Positions 36,327-45,322 of a stretch of DNA of 64,000 nucleotides are shown here, in pieces; within the stretch, counting starts at the first letter, position 1; every line of letters starts with the position of its first letter. The notes under the pieces were generated by a model. It was not told where the DNA came from and did no database searches. It saw only the letters and a list, made by a program, of their open reading frames with translations. The position numbers and the translations under genes were made by a program. This stretch comes from Patiriisocius sp047730165 (GTDB taxonomy: Bacteria; Bacteroidota; Bacteroidia; Flavobacteriales; Flavobacteriaceae), in the NCBI RefSeq assembly GCF_047730165.1, contig NZ_CP159834.1:1240001-1304000 (forward strand), given 5' to 3'.

Positions 36327-36941
36327 TTAAAACAATCCGTGTAGTTCAGCGTCAATCTTGTTAAAGACTTCGCCTAAATGTTCTGGGTTAGAGACAAAGT
36401 CTAGATTATCAACGTCAAGAATAATAAGGTTCCCTTTGTCATAGGTGGTAATCCAAGCCTCATAACGTTCGTTAAGGCGACTTAAGTAATCGATGCTAAT
36501 GCTATTCTCATACTCGCGGCCACGTTTGTGAATCTGGTTCACGAGATTAGGGATAGAGCTGCGTAAATAAATAAGAAGATCAGGACCTTTTGTCACACTT
36601 TCCATTAGATCAAAAAGCGATTTGTAATTTTCGTAATCACGATTTGTCATTAACCCCATCGCGTGTAGGTTAGGAGCAAAAATATAAGCGTCCTCATAAA
36701 TCGTACGATCTTGAATTACTTTTTTACCTTTCTCTCTTATCTCGAGTATTTGTCTAAAACGACTGTTTAAAAAGTAGATCTGCAAGTTAAATGACCAACG
36801 CTCCATTGAGTTGTAGAAATCATCTAAATATGGGTTGTCTTCAACATCTTCGTACTGAGGTTTCCATTTATAATGTTTTGCTAACAAGCGAGTTAGCGTG
36901 GTTTTTCCCGAACCGATATTTCCAGCGATGGCTACGTGCAT
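36327..36941 (-). CDS. Deoxynucleoside kinase
   Basis: Phosphorylates deoxynucleosides for salvage. The P-loop GNIGSGKT is at residues 7-14. The dNK-family motif QDRTIYEDAYIFA (the DRS-like stretch) is at about 97-109, and a LID-like arginine region follows. 204 residues is normal. Its start is 5 nt after the stop of the upstream propeller-like gene, so they form one transcript. Nucleoside specificity cannot be read from the sequence. Confidence 0.9.
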   Translation of the reverse strand: MHVAIAGNIGSGKTTLTRLLAKHYKWKPQYEDVEDNPYLDDFYNSMERWSFNLQIYFLNSRFRQILEIREKGKKVIQDRTIYEDAYIFAPNLHAMGLMTNRDYENYKSLFDLMESVTKGPDLLIYLRSSIPNLVNQIHKRGREYENSISIDYLSRLNERYEAWITTYDKGNLIILDVDNLDFVSNPEHLGEVFNKIDAELHGLF

Positions 36942-36946
36942 AATAC

Positions 36947-37720
36947 TTACTTCTTTGGTTGGTTAAGGCTAAAAATAGCGACTTTTTCTCCGTTATAAAT
37001 ATACAGTAAATCTCGTTGTAGCTGCAAGCTAATAGGGAGTATTTCTTGGTATATAAGTGGTGTTAAATTCTCACTGCTCTTAGCTTTATATAGTAATTGA
37101 GATACAGTGCTTACCACCAGATTTTCATTGTCTTGTGTGAGTAATCTTCCTCCTGAAATTTTATAGACATACAGCAATCCACCATAAATATTATACTGTT
37201 TCACTTCTTGATCTGTGAGAACGAAACAGTAATTAAAATTTGAAGCCACCTCTTTTATTTCTGCCGTGATGGGCTGACTTATTTCTATTCTTTGCTGCGT
37301 ACTGTAATTATAAAGTTCTATTTGTTGTGTGTCTGTGTTTAACAACCAAAGTCTATTATTACCAGCATTACGAGCGGCTCCAGCATTTAAAAAGCTGGGG
37401 AGATTATTAAAGTTGATGCGTTTTATTTCGTTTAATCTATTGTCTAGAAAAACAACTGTGTTAAATTCATTGTAGAACGCCACCACCTTTAGCGGGTTTA
37501 TGATATCTAAGGTAGTAACATCACCAAGTTGGATATCACTAAACTGAAAAGTGCCTTTTACCCCAGATTTTGAAATGATATTATCTGTAATAGAATAGGT
37601 ATAGTCATAGCTGTCTACTCCTATAAAAGTGTCTGCCGCTAGCGGGCTATTTCCTTGTAAGAGGAGCTCCTGCCCTGGACAGGTTGTAGTGAATAATAGG
37701 AATAGTACTATGCGAATCAT
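36947..37720 (-). CDS. Secreted protein with beta-propeller-like repeats
   Basis: A 257-residue protein. It has a short signal peptide (MIRIVLFLLFTTTCPGQ), possibly with a cysteine lipobox-like TTTC. The beta-rich mature part has repeating blocks (VVFLDNRLNEIKRIN; RLWLLNTDTQQIELYN; CFVLTDQEVKQYN; LLYIYNGEKVAIF) that look like propeller blades. I do not recognise a named family. It is conserved in position before the deoxynucleoside kinase, but a functional tie to nucleoside salvage is only inferred. Confidence 0.75.
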   Translation of the reverse strand: MIRIVLFLLFTTTCPGQELLLQGNSPLAADTFIGVDSYDYTYSITDNIISKSGVKGTFQFSDIQLGDVTTLDIINPLKVVAFYNEFNTVVFLDNRLNEIKRINFNNLPSFLNAGAARNAGNNRLWLLNTDTQQIELYNYSTQQRIEISQPITAEIKEVASNFNYCFVLTDQEVKQYNIYGGLLYVYKISGGRLLTQDNENLVVSTVSQLLYKAKSSENLTPLIYQEILPISLQLQRDLLYIYNGEKVAIFSLNQPKK

Positions 37721-37755
37721 ACCTTGCCAAGTTACAAAAATTCCAATTATTTTTA

Positions 37756-37911
37756 ATCATACCTCTTAACAGAGACCCAAGCAAATATCAATTAGGCTAT
37801 TGTCAAGTTTCGCAAGGTGGGATTGATGTTGAGAGTTGGTATAAAAAATATGAAATAGACCAATTCTTTCCGGTGTATGTGCAAGTAGGAGTATCGTCAA
37901 AAGCACCATAG
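37756..37911 (+). pseudogene. Orphan C-terminal gene fragment
   Basis: An open stretch of about 50 codons without a usable start reads RDPSKYQLGYCQVSQGG, then IDVESWYKKYEIDQFFPVYV, and stops at TAG 37909-37911. Its composition is protein-like (aromatic residues, normal codon use), unlike surrounding non-coding DNA. It may be the surviving 3' end of a deleted gene. I do not recognise the family. Confidence 0.4.
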
Positions 37912-37933
37912 GTGTTAAAGACGGTAACAGAAT

Positions 37934-38051
37934 AGTGATTTTTCTGCGGAAATATGAGAGATTTTAAACAAGCGAAGTAATTGTAGAATAGTATCGTCTA
38001 ATAGTTATCAGGAATGGTTCTTGATTGTAACATTTCCGCAGAAAAAGCACT
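37934..38051. repeat. 20-bp inverted repeat pair before the GLPGLI gene
   Basis: AGTGATTTTTCTGCGGAAAT (37934-37953) and ATTTCCGCAGAAAAAGCACT (38032-38051) are almost perfect inverse copies (19 of 20), 78 nt apart. The core TTTCCGCAGAAA also occurs near 27065-27076. Confidence 0.6.
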
Positions 38052-38073
38052 AATACCTTTATAAATTGATATT

Positions 38074-38985
38074 ATGAAAAACCTATTATTTATTGCAATT
38101 GCATTAGCGAGTTTTACACTTGGAGCACAAAACGTAAGCGGAAAAGCGTATTACGAATCTAAAACCACTGTTGATATGGACGGTTTTGGAGGTCGAGAGA
38201 TGAGCGAAGAAATGAAAAAAGGGATTATGGCGCGTATGAAAAGTATGCTTGAAAAAACATTAATCCTCTCTTTTGAAGGTGACGAGTCTACCTATAAAGA
38301 AGAAGAGAAACTTGAAGCTGGTGCCGGCGGTATGGGCGGGATGAGAATGATGATGGGGAGTTTTACACCTGGCATACAATACAAAAATGTATCGAGTAAT
38401 GAGCTGCTAGAAGAACGTGAGTTTTTTGGGAAAGAGTTTTTGATTAGAGATACGATTGCAAATCTTGATTGGCAAATAACCAAGGAGCAGAAAATGATAG
38501 GGGAGTACGTAGCGATAAAAGCCACAGCGATAAAAAAGATAGATGAAAACGATTTTAGCTTTGCGCGCAGAAAAGGCCCAAGAGGCGATAGAGGAGTCCG
38601 CTCTGCTCAGGAAAAGAAAGAATACAGTGTCGTAAAAGCCAAGGCAGATAAGGAGCTCGCAGAAGACCCAATGAGCCAGATAGAGGTGCCAAAAGAATTA
38701 ACGGTTACGGCTTGGTTTACGCCTATGATTCCTGTGAAAAATGGCCCAGCTGAATATGGTGGACTACCGGGTTTGATTTTGGAATTAAACATAGACAGGC
38801 AAACAATACTTTGCTCAAAAATAGTGGTGAACCCAGCCGATGGGATGGAAATTAAAAAACCGTCTAAAGGAAAAGAAGTTTCGCGAGAGGACTTTAATAA
38901 AATAGTAAAAGAGAAGACGGAAGAGATGCGTGAGAACTTTAGAGGAAGTGGCGGAAGACGCGGCGGTGGACGTTTTGGAGGATAA
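38074..38985 (+). CDS. GLPGLI family protein
   Basis: A 303-residue secreted protein of the GLPGLI family (TIGR01200), named for GGLPGLILEL, here at about residues 229-238. Signal peptide MKNLLFIAIALASFTLGAQ. The mature protein has Gly/Met-rich stretches (AGGMGGMRMMMG) and a basic Gly-rich tail (GSGGRRGGGRFGG). The function is unknown; the family is often paired with outer-membrane receptors, as here. Confidence 0.93.
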   Translation: MKNLLFIAIALASFTLGAQNVSGKAYYESKTTVDMDGFGGREMSEEMKKGIMARMKSMLEKTLILSFEGDESTYKEEEKLEAGAGGMGGMRMMMGSFTPGIQYKNVSSNELLEEREFFGKEFLIRDTIANLDWQITKEQKMIGEYVAIKATAIKKIDENDFSFARRKGPRGDRGVRSAQEKKEYSVVKAKADKELAEDPMSQIEVPKELTVTAWFTPMIPVKNGPAEYGGLPGLILELNIDRQTILCSKIVVNPADGMEIKKPSKGKEVSREDFNKIVKEKTEEMRENFRGSGGRRGGGRFGG

Positions 38986-39016
38986 TCTCTCGTAAATAAT
39001 CAATCAAATAAATCTT

Positions 39017-41746
39017 ATGAAAAATATACTATGGGCATGTGCCCTATTGTTTACTGCGGCCGTATCTGCGCAAAGTGTGAATATGCGGGGGGTGATTAAA
39101 GACTCTATAGGTGAGCCGCTCGAGTTTGCAAATGTGATAGCGACAGTAAGTAGCACGGGTGATCTAGAATCGTACGCGATCACAAACTTTGAGGGTAGGT
39201 ATCAAATAGATCTTCCTAAAAACGAAAGCTATATTCTTAAAGCGAGTTTTCTTGGGTTTCAGACGCAAGAAAAAGCAATTAAGGTTGCAGATGATGGAGA
39301 AGATTTTACGCAAGATTTTGTTTTGAACCCATTAGCCTCTCAACTGGATGGTGTTGAGATTGTTTATGAAATGCCGGTTACGATAAGAGGCGATACGATT
39401 ATTTATAACGCAGATAGTTTTAAAACAGGTGAAGAAAGAAAACTGGGCGATGTGCTTAAAAACCTTCCAGGGATAGAAGTAAATGAAGATGGAGAGATTG
39501 AAGTAGAAGGAAAAGCAGTACAAAAGGTAATGATCGAAGGAAAAGACTTTTTTGATGGTGATTCTAAGTTGGCCACAAAAAACATTCCTGCAGATGCCGT
39601 CGATAAGGTTGAAGTATTACGTAATTATAACGAAGTAGGGCAAATGCGCGGTCTTGGAAATGATCAGGACAATGTTGCGATAAACATCAAATTAAAAGAA
39701 GGCAAGAAGAATTTTTGGTTTGGAGAAGTAACCGCTGGAGGAGGCGTTTTAGGTGATGATGAAGCTGGCTATCTAGCGCATCCCAAGCTATTTTATTACA
39801 GTCCAGACTACAGTCTTAATTTTATTACAGATTTTAATAATATAGGTGAAGTCCCATTTACATTTCGTGACTATTTTAATTTTACTGGAGGTTTCAGAAA
39901 CTTTAATCAAAGTGGTGGAACTCGTTTTGACATAAGTGACAGTGGTCTTGGTTTTGCAGTGACGCAGAACGATAGAGCTAATGAGATTGAGACAAAGTTC
40001 TTTGCGGGTAATTTTAGTTATGCCATCAATAAAAAACTAGATATAAGTGGTTTTGGGATTGCTTCAGACAACACGACTAACATTATTAATAACTCCATCC
40101 GTCAGTATATAGCAACGGGCACTGAAGAGAATACAAATAGCTCTACAGATCAAAACAATAAACTCGCAATGCTCAAAATGAGTGCGACCTATAAGGCAAA
40201 TACAGACCTGCAACTAGATTATGATGTCCTTTTTAGGGCGAGTTCGCAAGAAGAGGATGCAAATGTCTTATCACAGTTTGATGGGTCTACTAATGATATT
40301 CAGGAAATAAAAGAAAACAAACCATATTCTATTAATCAGAATGTGAACGGGTATTATACGCTTAATGAAAAAAATATTTTTGCAGGGCAGATTCAGCACT
40401 TGTACCAAAATGAAGATCCTTTTTATAATGCGGTGACAGACCTTGTTCCTTTTAGCGGTATTCTTCCTATTGATGAGAGTCAAAACCGATACAGCATCAA
40501 TCAAGATAAAAACGTAAAGACTAATAAACTTGACGCCAAATTAGATCACTACTACGTTCTTAATAATACGAGTAATATTAATTTTACCTTGGGGACTACG
40601 TACAGCAATCAAAAATTTAACTCAAATATATTTCAGTTGTTAGATAATGGGAATCGTATTGATTTTAGTCAAACTCCAGATGATGATGGAGGCGGAGCGA
40701 TGTCGCTGATTAATGAAGTAGATTTTACATTTAGCGATGTGTTTTTAGGGGTCCATTATAAAGTGAAATCTGGTAAATTTACTTTTACACCAGGAGCGAC
40801 ACTGCACAACTATAATGTATCTAGTGATCAATTAGGGATTTCTAGTTCTGATAATGAAATAAATATCTTGCCAGATCTCAATGTAATTTACAATTTAAAG
40901 AATAGTGAGAGTATTCGTTTTAATTATGATATCAGTTCTCAATATACAGATGTTAATGACTATGCCGAGTCGTTTGTTTTTAATAATTATAATCGTCTTT
41001 TCCGTGGAAACAGAAACCTTGAGAATTCACTAAATCAAAGTTATAGATTGACCTATTTTAGCTATAACATGTTTAACTATACCGACATAAGCGGATCTGT
41101 AAATTATACAAAGCGAGTGAATGGTTTTAAAAACCAAACACAAATCTTTGATATTAATCAAGTTAGCTCGCCTTTTAATATTGATAGTGATTTTCCTGAC
41201 GAAACGTTTTCGGCAAATGGACGTTTCAGCAAGCGAGTTAAAAAGATACAATTCAGAGCGAGTGCTAGCCTGGCTTTAAGCACCTCTAATAACCAAATTA
41301 ATAATGAAATAAGAGAGAGCAAAAGTTTTACTCAAAACTATTCAACGAGCGTCAGAACAAGTTTTAGGGATTGGCCTAATTTTGAAGTAGGATATCGTGT
41401 GAATATTAATGAGTATGACAATGGCGGATTAGAACAAACCTTCTTTACGCAAAGGCCATTCGCAAACATAGACGTGCGTTTCTTAAAAGATTTTACCTTT
41501 AATGCAGAATGGGATTTTTATGATTATACCAACGATCGTAAAACCATCGAGAACCGTTATTCTTTTGTAAACGCAAATTTGTTTTACCAACAAAAAGATA
41601 GTAATTGGGAGTTTCAATTACAAGCGAATAATATTTTGGATACAGGCTTTATTAATAACGATAGTTTTAGTGATCAATTTAATACGACCACGCAGTACTT
41701 TGTTTTGCCAAGAATTATGATGTTTGTTGTAAAATATGATTTGTAG
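39017..41746 (+). CDS. Outer-membrane beta-barrel receptor (TonB-dependent type)
   Basis: A 909-residue outer-membrane protein. Signal peptide to about residue 18 (AVSAQ), then a carboxypeptidase regulatory-like domain (20-110) and a plug-like domain (about 120-220: LKNLPGIEVNEDGEIEVEGK). A large barrel ends ...MMFVVKYDL. It lies 31 nt after the GLPGLI gene and is probably co-transcribed, so it may import or export something together with that protein. The substrate is unknown. Confidence 0.9.
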   Translation: MKNILWACALLFTAAVSAQSVNMRGVIKDSIGEPLEFANVIATVSSTGDLESYAITNFEGRYQIDLPKNESYILKASFLGFQTQEKAIKVADDGEDFTQDFVLNPLASQLDGVEIVYEMPVTIRGDTIIYNADSFKTGEERKLGDVLKNLPGIEVNEDGEIEVEGKAVQKVMIEGKDFFDGDSKLATKNIPADAVDKVEVLRNYNEVGQMRGLGNDQDNVAINIKLKEGKKNFWFGEVTAGGGVLGDDEAGYLAHPKLFYYSPDYSLNFITDFNNIGEVPFTFRDYFNFTGGFRNFNQSGGTRFDISDSGLGFAVTQNDRANEIETKFFAGNFSYAINKKLDISGFGIASDNTTNIINNSIRQYIATGTEENTNSSTDQNNKLAMLKMSATYKANTDLQLDYDVLFRASSQEEDANVLSQFDGSTNDIQEIKENKPYSINQNVNGYYTLNEKNIFAGQIQHLYQNEDPFYNAVTDLVPFSGILPIDESQNRYSINQDKNVKTNKLDAKLDHYYVLNNTSNINFTLGTTYSNQKFNSNIFQLLDNGNRIDFSQTPDDDGGGAMSLINEVDFTFSDVFLGVHYKVKSGKFTFTPGATLHNYNVSSDQLGISSSDNEINILPDLNVIYNLKNSESIRFNYDISSQYTDVNDYAESFVFNNYNRLFRGNRNLENSLNQSYRLTYFSYNMFNYTDISGSVNYTKRVNGFKNQTQIFDINQVSSPFNIDSDFPDETFSANGRFSKRVKKIQFRASASLALSTSNNQINNEIRESKSFTQNYSTSVRTSFRDWPNFEVGYRVNINEYDNGGLEQTFFTQRPFANIDVRFLKDFTFNAEWDFYDYTNDRKTIENRYSFVNANLFYQQKDSNWEFQLQANNILDTGFINNDSFSDQFNTTTQYFVLPRIMMFVVKYDL

Positions 41747-41765
41747 CAAATTACTTGTTTTGAAG

Positions 41766-41799
41766 AAGCCTGCCTATATAAATAATGCAGGCTTTTTTT
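41766..41799 (+). terminator. Terminator of the GLPGLI/receptor unit
   Basis: AAGCCTGC/GCAGGCTT arms with a T7 run, 20 nt after the receptor stop. Confidence 0.85.
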
Positions 41800-41823
41800 G
41801 TGCCTTGAATAAAAAAGAAACGA

Positions 41824-42438
41824 ATGCGTAAAATTTTCTTCGGAATTGTAATCACTCTAACTCTGGTTTTTAGACTCAGGTATTGTGAGCATCAAAAGGA
41901 TGATCGCGAGCAGTTAGCTGCCAATGCAGCCTTGATTGAAAAACAACTAAAAAACGCAGGAAAGCTTATCGTGACTAAAGGCATTTAGTCTCAGGTTTAT
42001 AGCTAGAGTGACACCAAAAAATTGATGATGGGGATGATAGATAGTAAAAAGAAATCCATCGTGATTGTGAATGTGAATGCTGATGCTTTTATTAGCTATG
42101 GTCTAAGCAAAGTAACTTCGGAAATATTGACACAATCAAAAACGCTAAGGATTACTTCCATTACTGAGCCCGAATTAAAAATAAACCCCAATATAGCTTA
42201 TTATGATGTTACTGCAGAAATCTGGAATTCATTTGAGGCTGAAGATTATAACTCGGTAAAAATCGAGTGACAGCTCAAATAAGAAATAAGCTTCCGCCTT
42301 AACGAGTAATGCAGAAAACAGTCGCATTTCCGAATTGCAAAAAAAAAATATATTCCCATAAGTTCTATGGGTTGGACGCTAGAGTATAAGAACCAATCAA
42401 TTAAAAGTAAGGCAGATTTAAAAGGGATCAAATCTTAA
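41824..42438 (+). pseudogene. DUF4230 family protein, inactivated
   Basis: From ATG 41824 a DUF4230-like membrane-anchored protein can be followed: N-terminal anchor MRKIFFGIVITLTLVF, then EHQKDDREQLAANAALIEKQ. The frame is broken by TAG after VTKGI and again after SQVYS. It resumes MMGMIDSKKKSIVIVNVNAD, hits TGA and TAA after NSVKIE, and then continues only with frame changes. The end SSMGWTLEYKNQSIKSKADL is still readable and stops at 42436-42438. Several independent stops and shifts make this a clear pseudogene. Its 3' end overlaps the convergent response-regulator stop by 4 nt. Confidence 0.85.
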
Positions 42439-43106
42439 TAAAACTTATCAAAAGTAACTAAGTTATGCTGTATGGCATAAATAACGAGGCCAGCTACATT
42501 TTTCACATTTGCTTTTAAAAGTAAATTATTACGATGAACCTCTACTGTTCTTGGACTTATGAATAATTGCTGAGCTATCTCCACGGTGGTTAATTGCTGG
42601 CAGATAAGTTGAATCACCTCCATTTCTCGTTTAGAAAAATTTGTTCTATCAAAGCTATTGGCTTTAATTTTAGAAATGCTATTCGTGTTTCCTTCCTTAA
42701 TAAATTCAAACACTTTGTCGTTATAATAAAAACCTTTTGCGTGCACTTCCCTTATCGTTTGTACCATCAATTTTGGGGTGCTATTTTTTGCCAGATAAGC
42801 AACGGCACCTATCGCAATCATATTGACAATAAATGGTTTGCTAAAATAGCTGGTAAGCGCTATTATCTTAATGTCTGGATGCGTTTCTCTTATTATCTTT
42901 GTAGCCTCAACGCCATCCATTTCTGGCATTTTTAAATCTGTGATAATGATTTCTGGCAGTTCCTTAGAGTCTTGTAGTTGTTGAATTAGATCTTTCCCAT
43001 CTGAGGCACCAAATAATACATCAATATCTTCATGCTTGCTTAATATAGCCCGAAGTCCCCGTCTAAACAAGAGTTCGTCATCTGCTATTGCTATTTTAAT
43101 TTTCAT
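42435..43106 (-). CDS. LuxR/NarL-type response regulator
   Basis: A 223-residue response regulator. The receiver domain (residues 1-120) has acidic DD at 9-10, phospho-acceptor Asp57 in ITDLKMPE, and switch Thr/Lys positions in ALTSYF and YLAKNS. The C-terminal LuxR-type helix-turn-helix (about 155-215) has FSKREMEVIQLI and FISPRTVEVHRNNL. I start at ATG 43106 (MKIKIAIADDE), 5 nt after the kinase stop. It is the output of the kinase encoded directly upstream. Confidence 0.93.
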   Translation of the reverse strand: MKIKIAIADDELLFRRGLRAILSKHEDIDVLFGASDGKDLIQQLQDSKELPEIIITDLKMPEMDGVEATKIIRETHPDIKIIALTSYFSKPFIVNMIAIGAVAYLAKNSTPKLMVQTIREVHAKGFYYNDKVFEFIKEGNTNSISKIKANSFDRTNFSKREMEVIQLICQQLTTVEIAQQLFISPRTVEVHRNNLLLKANVKNVAGLVIYAIQHNLVTFDKFY

Positions 43107-43111
43107 ATTTA

Positions 43112-43891
43112 CTATTTGGTTTTGATTACAAAGGCACATCCATTATTCTCGATGCTTTCTATCGATAAATTACAATTCAATATGGCAGCTCTACTTTTTA
43201 TATTTTGCAGTCCTATTCCTGCTTTAATATCTATAGTATCGTGTTTAAATCCTTTTCCATTGTCCGTGAATTTTAATTCAAAGTCGTTAGAGTTTTGTGA
43301 GAGGTCAATAGTTAATTGAGACGCATTTGCGTGTTTTATAGAATTATTTATAAGCTCTTGCACAATTCTAAAAAGATGAAGTTCTTCCATACTCGACAAA
43401 CACTGTATGGCATCAATACGATGCATTATTTGGAATTTTGACGCATTTTGATAATCATCAAATAATTCTTCAAGTGCCACTTTAAGTCCAAATTTCCCCA
43501 AAATAGGCGGCAGTAAGTCGTGCGCTATTTTTCTAGAACTCTCAAGTACACTGTTATTAATCGCTAGTATATGTTCTAGAGATTTTTGGTCTCCGGGATC
43601 TATTTCATTATTGTCCAGCAACAAATTTGTGGTAAGACTGATCACATTAAGTTTAGAACTAATGGCATCGTGCATATCTTGAGCGATACGTTTACGTTCT
43701 TCTTCTTGTGTGTCAATAGTAGCTTGTAATATTTCTTCTTGGTTTTTTAATTCGAGTTCAATTTTTTCAAATTCTTTTTCTGTTATTTTCTTTCGGGAAT
43801 AAAAAAAGAACAACATCAACCCGGTAGTAAGAAGTAATATGAATAAGATCCCATATCCTAAAATAGCAATTAGTTGTTCTTGATCTTCCAT
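43112..43891 (-). CDS. Sensor histidine kinase (NarL-partner, HisKA_3 type)
   Basis: A 259-residue kinase. It has one transmembrane helix (about 8-30), a coiled-coil linker and a HisKA_3 dimerisation helix with His74 in RIAQDMHDAIS. The HATPase domain has N-box NNSIKHANAS, DNGKGF and GIGLQNI. It has almost no extracellular domain, so the signal probably comes from the adjacent 7TM protein, whose gene overlaps its start by 22 nt. Confidence 0.93.
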   Translation of the reverse strand: MEDQEQLIAILGYGILFILLLTTGLMLFFFYSRKKITEKEFEKIELELKNQEEILQATIDTQEEERKRIAQDMHDAISSKLNVISLTTNLLLDNNEIDPGDQKSLEHILAINNSVLESSRKIAHDLLPPILGKFGLKVALEELFDDYQNASKFQIMHRIDAIQCLSSMEELHLFRIVQELINNSIKHANASQLTIDLSQNSNDFELKFTDNGKGFKHDTIDIKAGIGLQNIKSRAAILNCNLSIESIENNGCAFVIKTK

Positions 43892-44535
43892 TTATAAATT
43901 GTTACTCTCCATTCTATCGTAATAATTAAGAGATAAATTAAGTATATTGCTTTACTCAAATCCCATATATAATCAGCAGTTTTGTCAGAAATTCCCACAA
44001 GATCTCCTTCCTTATGAAGGTAAGTTCCTAAGAAGAAAATAAATGAAGAGGTAGATAGGTATACTAAGACCCCTGCATTTATAATAAAAAATCTTTTAGT
44101 CTCCGTGAGTGTATTATACAGATGAGTGATAGAGAAAAAAATTAATGGCACTGTGGTTATAATAATATCAATAAGATTAAATGTTACATATTTATCGGGT
44201 TTAATGATATAATATCCTATCATTATTGCAAAAACAGAAATCAGTATGATGGTCACCCATTTTTTCTGGCTCGGCTTAAATAATGTTCTATAGAACAATC
44301 CTAAAATCAAAAACTGGAGCCCAAAATGAAAATGACCAATATATAGATTGTTTATGCCCTTTGACTGTAAGTAGTACATTGTAAAGTGTGTCACGAACAA
44401 TGAAAAAGTATATAGCATTAATATTTGGATCAGCCTTGAAGACTTATGGTGTATCCAACTATACACATATAGAATAAGATTAATAACTGTAAATATTGAT
44501 ATAAATATCTCTAAAAAGTCTTTTGTGGTTTCCAT
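43870..44535 (-). CDS. Seven-helix membrane protein, putative sensor partner
   Basis: A 221-residue integral membrane protein with seven predicted hydrophobic helices. Examples are IFISIFTVINLILYVYSW, ILMLYTFSLFVTHFTMYYL and FGLQFLILGLFY; the last (AIYLIYLLIITIEW) runs into a short basic tail KWKIKNN. I do not recognise a named family. It overlaps the kinase gene by 22 nt and abuts the upstream 141-residue gene. A role as the sensing module for the nearly sensor-less kinase is a reasonable inference. ATG 44535 is preferred to TTG 44544. Confidence 0.75.
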   Translation of the reverse strand: METTKDFLEIFISIFTVINLILYVYSWIHHKSSRLIQILMLYTFSLFVTHFTMYYLQSKGINNLYIGHFHFGLQFLILGLFYRTLFKPSQKKWVTIILISVFAIMIGYYIIKPDKYVTFNLIDIIITTVPLIFFSITHLYNTLTETKRFFIINAGVLVYLSTSSFIFFLGTYLHKEGDLVGISDKTADYIWDLSKAIYLIYLLIITIEWRVTIYKWKIKNN

Positions 44536-44544
44536 TATTGACAA

Positions 44545-44970
44545 TTAGCCGTGATTTAATGGACTTTTAGGATCACAATAACGTGGGCAAGGAAATGTAA
44601 AATCAAAAGCGCCACTGCCAGAAAGTGTTACCTTTAACTTGTTGGTAGTTTCCTCCACTTGGTCTTGATATTCTGCACCTACTGCTACAGCACCTACAAG
44701 TACCAGTTTTTCTTCTTCTGTACCCTGCGCATCTGGACCAACTGCTAGATAGGCTCTCAGTGCTGGTGTTAATGGATTGTTTGTATTTAAGGTGTGACCG
44801 CCAGCACCATTAGATTCTAGGACGTTTAGCTCCTTTAAAAGCTCAACTATGGCTTCCATCGGGATTAAAAAAGCTTTAGAATGTTTTGGGTTTTGTGATT
44901 GCCAAGCAGCAGTCCATTCCTTTGCTTGTCGGATGGTAATTCCTTTTTCAGGTAGATTATTTTGACTCAT
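44545..44970 (-). CDS. Conserved-looking cytosolic protein, first in signalling cassette
   Basis: A 141-residue soluble protein with no signal peptide that I do not recognise. Visible features are ITIRQAKEWTAAWQSQNPKH, FLIPMEAIVELLKEL, a central NTNNPLTPALRAYLAVGPDA, and a C-terminal FPCPRYCDPKSP with two cysteines spaced Cys-x3-Cys. I start at ATG 44970 (MSQNNLPEKG). The open frame extends to 45060 but would include non-coding-looking sequence. It abuts the 7TM gene, so the four genes 44970-42435 form one operon. It may be the effector or regulator of the pathway. Confidence 0.7.
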   Translation of the reverse strand: MSQNNLPEKGITIRQAKEWTAAWQSQNPKHSKAFLIPMEAIVELLKELNVLESNGAGGHTLNTNNPLTPALRAYLAVGPDAQGTEEEKLVLVGAVAVGAEYQDQVEETTNKLKVTLSGSGAFDFTFPCPRYCDPKSPLNHG

Positions 44971-45046
44971 ATTGGTTTTATTTGTAATGTTTAGTGCAAC
45001 CGAAAGATGACTAATTTTTTTCAATAAAAATAACGTTACGTAACAA

Positions 45047-45090
45047 ATACGTATAAACACTTAGTTTTAAATTTAGGTGTTTATACGTAT
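45047..45090. promoter_or_regulatory. Perfect 14-bp inverted repeat upstream of the signalling cassette
   Basis: ATACGTATAAACAC (45047-45060) and GTGTTTATACGTAT (45077-45090) are exact inverse copies separated by 16 bp, about 80-120 nt upstream of the first gene. The palindrome GTTACGTAAC lies at 45035-45044. This is a candidate binding site for the cassette's own LuxR-type regulator. Confidence 0.5.
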
Positions 45091-45322
45091 AGAGGAAGCC
45101 AATGACTTGCTTAATTTTGATTTTATCAATAAGGAGTTATTTATCATTTCACAAAGCTGCTTTAGCCAAATAGACTTTCAATACATATATGATTGAAAAT
45201 GATACTAGTTGAGATAAAATCCCTTTTAGTTTGAGGAGACTAATGGGGATTTTTATTTTTGAAATTTGCTAGATTTCGCAGCAATAAAATCAAATAAATA
45301 AGCAGTATTTACTCCTGAAATA

